NCBI GenBank assembly: GCA_039942715.1
Contig: JBDVBY010000008.1
Span: forward strand, 84,130 to 148,129
Source of the DNA: JABDJX01 sp039942715
GTDB taxonomy: Bacteria; Pseudomonadota; Alphaproteobacteria; Rhodobacterales; Rhodobacteraceae
Direction: 5' to 3'
DNA: 64,000 nucleotides
This document shows positions 60,772 to 64,000 of the stretch, piece by piece. The notes under the pieces were generated by a model that worked only from the letters and a program-made list of their open reading frames with translations, searched no databases and was not told the origin of the DNA. The stretch's first letter is position 1. Each line of letters opens with the position of its first letter. Made by a program: the position numbers and the translations under genes.

Positions 60772-61464
60772 TTATGTGTTCAAAACGTCTTGCGCGCGGC
60801 CAACCAAGTCGTCGACGCCCGCAAGATACACAGAGGCACGAGCGCGTTTCCCACCGGCGAACCACAGATGATACTCCATCGCTTCGTGATTATAAGACAT
60901 CCGTTGCAAATCCTGCCACGCGTGGCGGTGCGTGCGCCCAAAGTAGTCGGGCGCGATGAGCGTTGAGCAATCAAAGCGCAGACGGAGCCTCAGAAGCCAA
61001 ACGCCAGCCCAGAGGAAAAACAGCGCTCCTATTAAGCATAGGACTTGTATGATCAGAACGTCGGTTTCGCCAAAGGCCATCATAAAGACAAAGAGCAGGA
61101 ACCCCACCATCAAAATTGTCATGATGCGGGCCCCTGATTTTAGGCGCAGCTCGGTATATCCTTCAATGCTGGTGCCCACGTCGTCAGAGCCAGCGGCTGC
61201 AAGGCTATAAAGAAACATCGTGAAAGGCGCGCCAACCAAAAGTAGTACGCACACCTGTACGAAAAGCAGAGCGACACGCATCGCCCAGGCACCTTGGGGC
61301 AGGGGAACGCCAATATCCAAAAGCCATACCTGAAACGCGTCTTGAGACGAAAAAATGCCGAAGAAAAACGCAACACCAAGGCCTGTCATGACCAACCAGA
61401 ATGCAACGCGCGCCATCTCTGCTCCTGCTCTTTTCTTTGAGTAGTAACGCGCGACCGGAAACAT
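60772..61464 (-). CDS. membrane protein of unknown function, 230 aa
   Basis: Not recognised. Four hydrophobic segments: VAFWLVMTGLGVAFFFGIF, VALLFVQVCVLLLVGAPFTMFLYSL, ILMVGFLLFVFMMAFG and VLIIQVLCLIGALFFLWAGVWLL. A C-terminal soluble stretch of about 65 residues (RLRFDCSTLIAPDYFGRTHRHAWQDLQRM) could be PH-like. An upstream start at 61518 overlaps the divergent MFS gene; I use 61464 as the safer ATG. Confidence 0.6.
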   Translation of the reverse strand: MFPVARYYSKKRAGAEMARVAFWLVMTGLGVAFFFGIFSSQDAFQVWLLDIGVPLPQGAWAMRVALLFVQVCVLLLVGAPFTMFLYSLAAAGSDDVGTSIEGYTELRLKSGARIMTILMVGFLLFVFMMAFGETDVLIIQVLCLIGALFFLWAGVWLLRLRLRFDCSTLIAPDYFGRTHRHAWQDLQRMSYNHEAMEYHLWFAGGKRARASVYLAGVDDLVGRAQDVLNT

Positions 61465-61509
61465 GTCGAATTCGCTTCCAAACAGAATTGGCAACGCTAG
61501 TGTGACAAC

Positions 61510-62676
61510 ATGGATCAAGCGACCACGCGCAAAGGCGTCCTGCTTATTATGACGCTCTTCTTTCTGCAGCCGGTCGCGATCGGGTGTTGGCTGGCGCTTA
61601 TTCCCTTTGTCAAAGACACGCTTGGCTTAAGCAAAGCCGAACTTTCGGTTGCTCTGCTTGGCTCGCCCATTGCGTTGCTCTTCGCCTTACAGGTCGCCGG
61701 CAAAGTTGTCGGGTTGATTGGAGTGCGCAAACTCTTTCTCTATGCATTCCCAATTCAAGCGGTCGCGTCCGTTCTGCCGATCATAGCGGTCAATCAGCTC
61801 ACGCTGTTTTTGGGCCTTGCAGTCTTTGGGGCCTCAATTGCGTTGATGGAAGTTGCGCTTAACGTCTACGCGGGCCGCATTGAAAAACAGGCTGCACGTT
61901 TGATCATGAACCGCTGTCACGGGTTTTGGGCCTTGGGGCTGATGACCGGATCCATTGTGATCTCGACAATGACAGGCATCTTGTCGCCCTTAGGCGCGAT
62001 GATGTTCGGCTCGTTCATAACGGCGGTCATCGGCTTCTATCTGGCGTTGGGTCTTCCAAAAGTGGGCGAAGAAGAAGGCAAGCGCGCGCCACCGCGACGC
62101 AAGTTTAGCGAACTGCCGCGACCGTTGTTTCTGATCGCTATCTTTATGTTCGCGATTACTTTGACAGAAGGCGCGATGGCCGATTGGGCGGCGATCTATC
62201 TGTCCGAGCGGATGCAGACATCGCTGACCGAGGCTGGAATTGCTGTGACAGTCTTCTCGGGTTTTCTGGCTGCAGGGCGGTTTGCAGGGGATTGGATCAA
62301 ACACCGCTTTGGCGCGCTGGCCCATGCGCGCGGATCGATCGCCACGACAATCGTTGGCTTGGTGTTCCTGATATTGCCTCTGCCTGTGCCGTTCGTCTTT
62401 TTAGGCTTCGCTCTGGTTGGGGTAGGGGTGGCCTCTGGCTATCCGCTTGGAGTCTCAGCCGTGGCCGCGTTGGACGATGTGTACGAGGCGGGCAATGTCG
62501 CGCTGATGTCGACGGCGGCCTTAATGGGATTCTTGTTTGGACCGCCGCTGATCGGGTTTTTGTCCGAAGCGTTCGGCTTGCGAGTCGGCTTTATGGTCAT
62601 GATTCCCGGACTACTGGCAGCATTTGCCGTAGCGCACGTCCTTCAGCCAGGTGAATCGCCCCGAACAGGGGAGTGA
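61510..62676 (+). CDS. MFS transporter
   Basis: A 388-residue membrane protein with 12 predicted helices. Family-like features are FVKDTLGLSKAELSVALLGSPIALLFALQVAG and MTGSIVISTMTGILSPLGAMM in the first half, and GRFAGDWIKHRFGALAHARGSI, a motif-A-like loop, in the second. It resembles the FucP/sugar or drug MFS subgroups; substrate unknown. Divergent from the unknown membrane protein. Confidence 0.85.
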   Translation: MDQATTRKGVLLIMTLFFLQPVAIGCWLALIPFVKDTLGLSKAELSVALLGSPIALLFALQVAGKVVGLIGVRKLFLYAFPIQAVASVLPIIAVNQLTLFLGLAVFGASIALMEVALNVYAGRIEKQAARLIMNRCHGFWALGLMTGSIVISTMTGILSPLGAMMFGSFITAVIGFYLALGLPKVGEEEGKRAPPRRKFSELPRPLFLIAIFMFAITLTEGAMADWAAIYLSERMQTSLTEAGIAVTVFSGFLAAGRFAGDWIKHRFGALAHARGSIATTIVGLVFLILPLPVPFVFLGFALVGVGVASGYPLGVSAVAALDDVYEAGNVALMSTAALMGFLFGPPLIGFLSEAFGLRVGFMVMIPGLLAAFAVAHVLQPGESPRTGE

Positions 62677-62690
62677 ATCGCAGTCGATTC
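62675..62690 (+). terminator. small hairpin at the end of the MFS gene
   Basis: GAATCG-CAGT-CGATTC forms a 6-base stem directly overlapping the MFS stop codon. There is no strong T run, so it is a weak terminator candidate. Confidence 0.35.
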
Positions 62691-62837
62691 AGCGCGCTCA
62701 ACCGACTTTAACCAAGACAATGCGCATTAATCTTTCGTTTACCTTGTGCGTCTAGGGCCTAAGGGTGCGCAGAACCCCATATTTTGTTAGCAAAGCAGGG
62801 GGTTTCGAAAAAATGTCATATTTCTCGAAAAAAGCAC

Positions 62838-62866
62838 TTGCGGACTCCGGCACCCGGTCGTAAATA
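62838..62866 (+). promoter_or_regulatory. rRNA operon promoter candidate
   Basis: TTGCGG (62838-62843), a 17-base GC-rich spacer and TAAATA (62861-62866) lie about 400 bases upstream of 16S. The GC-rich stretch after the -35 box and the CCCC-rich start region fit a strong stringently controlled promoter. Only one candidate was seen. Confidence 0.6.
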
Positions 62867-63006
62867 CCCCCTCACCGGCGGCGCAGAGATGCACCAACGG
62901 GGCGCCAGACGGACCTTCGGGTAACGAGACGCAAGACTAAAAAACAGAGATACATGAGGCGGGGCGCGCCAGTAAGTTACGGCGCACTTGGTCACTTTTG
63001 TCTCTA

Positions 63007-63018
63007 CGCTCTTTGAAA
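63007..63018 (+). promoter_or_regulatory. boxA-like antitermination site in the rRNA leader
   Basis: CGCTCTTTGAAA matches the boxA consensus TGCTCTTTGA/TTTAACA closely. It sits in the leader 250 bases before 16S, where Nus factors would load. Confidence 0.65.
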
Positions 63019-63124
63019 TCGCTAGTAACTGAAGAGATATGTGGGCGGTTTGGCCATTTCGATGGATCAACCTTCGCATATCGACTTTCTTAGACTTCGG
63101 TCGATTATAGAAAGGTCAGCTTCA

Positions 63125-63175
63125 CTGTTTGGACGGTTTCCGGTTAACTTTGTTAACCAGAAGCACAACAAACAG
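63125..63175 (+). promoter_or_regulatory. nested hairpin in the rRNA leader
   Basis: CTGTTTG (63125-63131) pairs with CAAACAG (63169-63175), enclosing the perfect inverted repeat GGTTAAC-TTT-GTTAACC (63142-63158). It lies about 90 bases before 16S and is likely an RNA structure in the leader, possibly for processing. Confidence 0.6.
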
Positions 63176-63265
63176 ATAAAGATGATGGAAGGCGTCTCCT
63201 AGCCGGGGCGCTGGAAATCGATGTGCAGAGGTTCGAACGTCAAGGATAACATCTTCGGATGTTTT

Positions 63266-64000
<735 letters not shown>

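Larger units (their letters stand above)
62677..63265 (+). other. gene-free rRNA promoter and leader region
   Basis: These 589 bases hold the rRNA promoter, a boxA and a structured leader, described separately. No protein-coding gene is convincing. The early part (62677-62837) shows nothing else that I can assign. Confidence 0.75.

Noticed and set aside
62677..63265. tRNA gene before 16S
   Set aside because: No cloverleaf or TTCGAATC-type T arm was found in the leader; tRNAs would be expected after 16S, beyond the edge.

Overview
The right edge of this 64 kb window is a 16S rRNA gene (from 63266, cut off at 64000) with alphaproteobacterial, Rhodobacterales-type sequence. Protein content agrees: a choline-O-sulfatase, a class I lysyl-tRNA synthetase, a SoxR-type operator, the alphaproteobacterial SOS box GAAC-N7-GAAC, a 19 bp-spaced MerR-type promoter and a tail-spike protein resembling the gene transfer agent (GTA) head spike. 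I infer a marine Rhodobacteraceae (Roseobacter-group) chromosome of moderately high GC. No tRNA genes, CRISPR arrays, insertion sequences or complete prophage were seen.

Layout. 0-11 kb: an edge-truncated ABC substrate-binding protein, a RidA-SRAP-ParA group, a CPA2 antiporter, choline sulfatase (betC), GST/DMT/LysE exporters, a cold-shock gene and dodecin. 11-15 kb: a small accessory patch with a BrnA-type antitoxin homologue lacking its toxin, a DUF6868-like membrane protein and an AT-rich 400-codon gene whose N-terminus looks like a proteasome-type Ntn hydrolase, abutting ettA. 15-23.5 kb: M23 peptidase, methyltransferase, aldo/keto reductase, nadD, PBP4 (dacB), DMT transporter, TerB-like protein, lysS. 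24-30 kb: beta-helix spike protein, sirtuin, copper chaperone, lysC, DUF533 protein. 30-42 kb: an overlapping operon (2-hydroxyacid dehydrogenase, HExxH lipoprotein, MFS), SOUL protein, miaB, a SoxR-box-controlled VOC protein, MATE pump, ptsP. 42-50 kb: choline uptake and oxidation (choW-choV, choX, betI-betA, with a BetI-type operator in the choX/betI gap). 50-56 kb: PhoH, an autoregulated TetR, NYN-ClpP-like pair, a frameshifted acetyltransferase, glutathione-dependent formaldehyde dehydrogenase, I78-type inhibitor. 55.7-62.7 kb: LexA-boxed imuB, two fasciclin proteins, msrP-(51-codon ORF)-msrQ, MFS. 62.7-64 kb: rRNA promoter, boxA, structured leader and 16S rRNA.

How the genes fit together. 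Choline-O-sulfate hydrolysis (betC, 5-6.5 kb) and choline uptake/oxidation (43-50 kb) together supply glycine betaine, but betB is not in this window. Oxidative and electrophile stress functions recur: MsrPQ, formaldehyde dehydrogenase, GST and the SoxR-type VOC gene. DNA-damage functions are an SRAP protein with Pro in place of the catalytic Cys2 and an SOS-boxed imuB without its usual imuA and dnaE2 neighbours.

At least ten intergenic gaps carry members of one dispersed hairpin repeat family (a conserved CTTCATCTATT-AAAAATACTC block next to a GC-rich hairpin whose stem sequence changes but stays paired). The main candidates for something new are the proteasome-like orphan protease gene, the Pro2 SRAP protein, the Cys-rich 51-codon ORF inside msrPQ, and the repeat family. 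All functional calls are made by reading the sequence; no database search was run.
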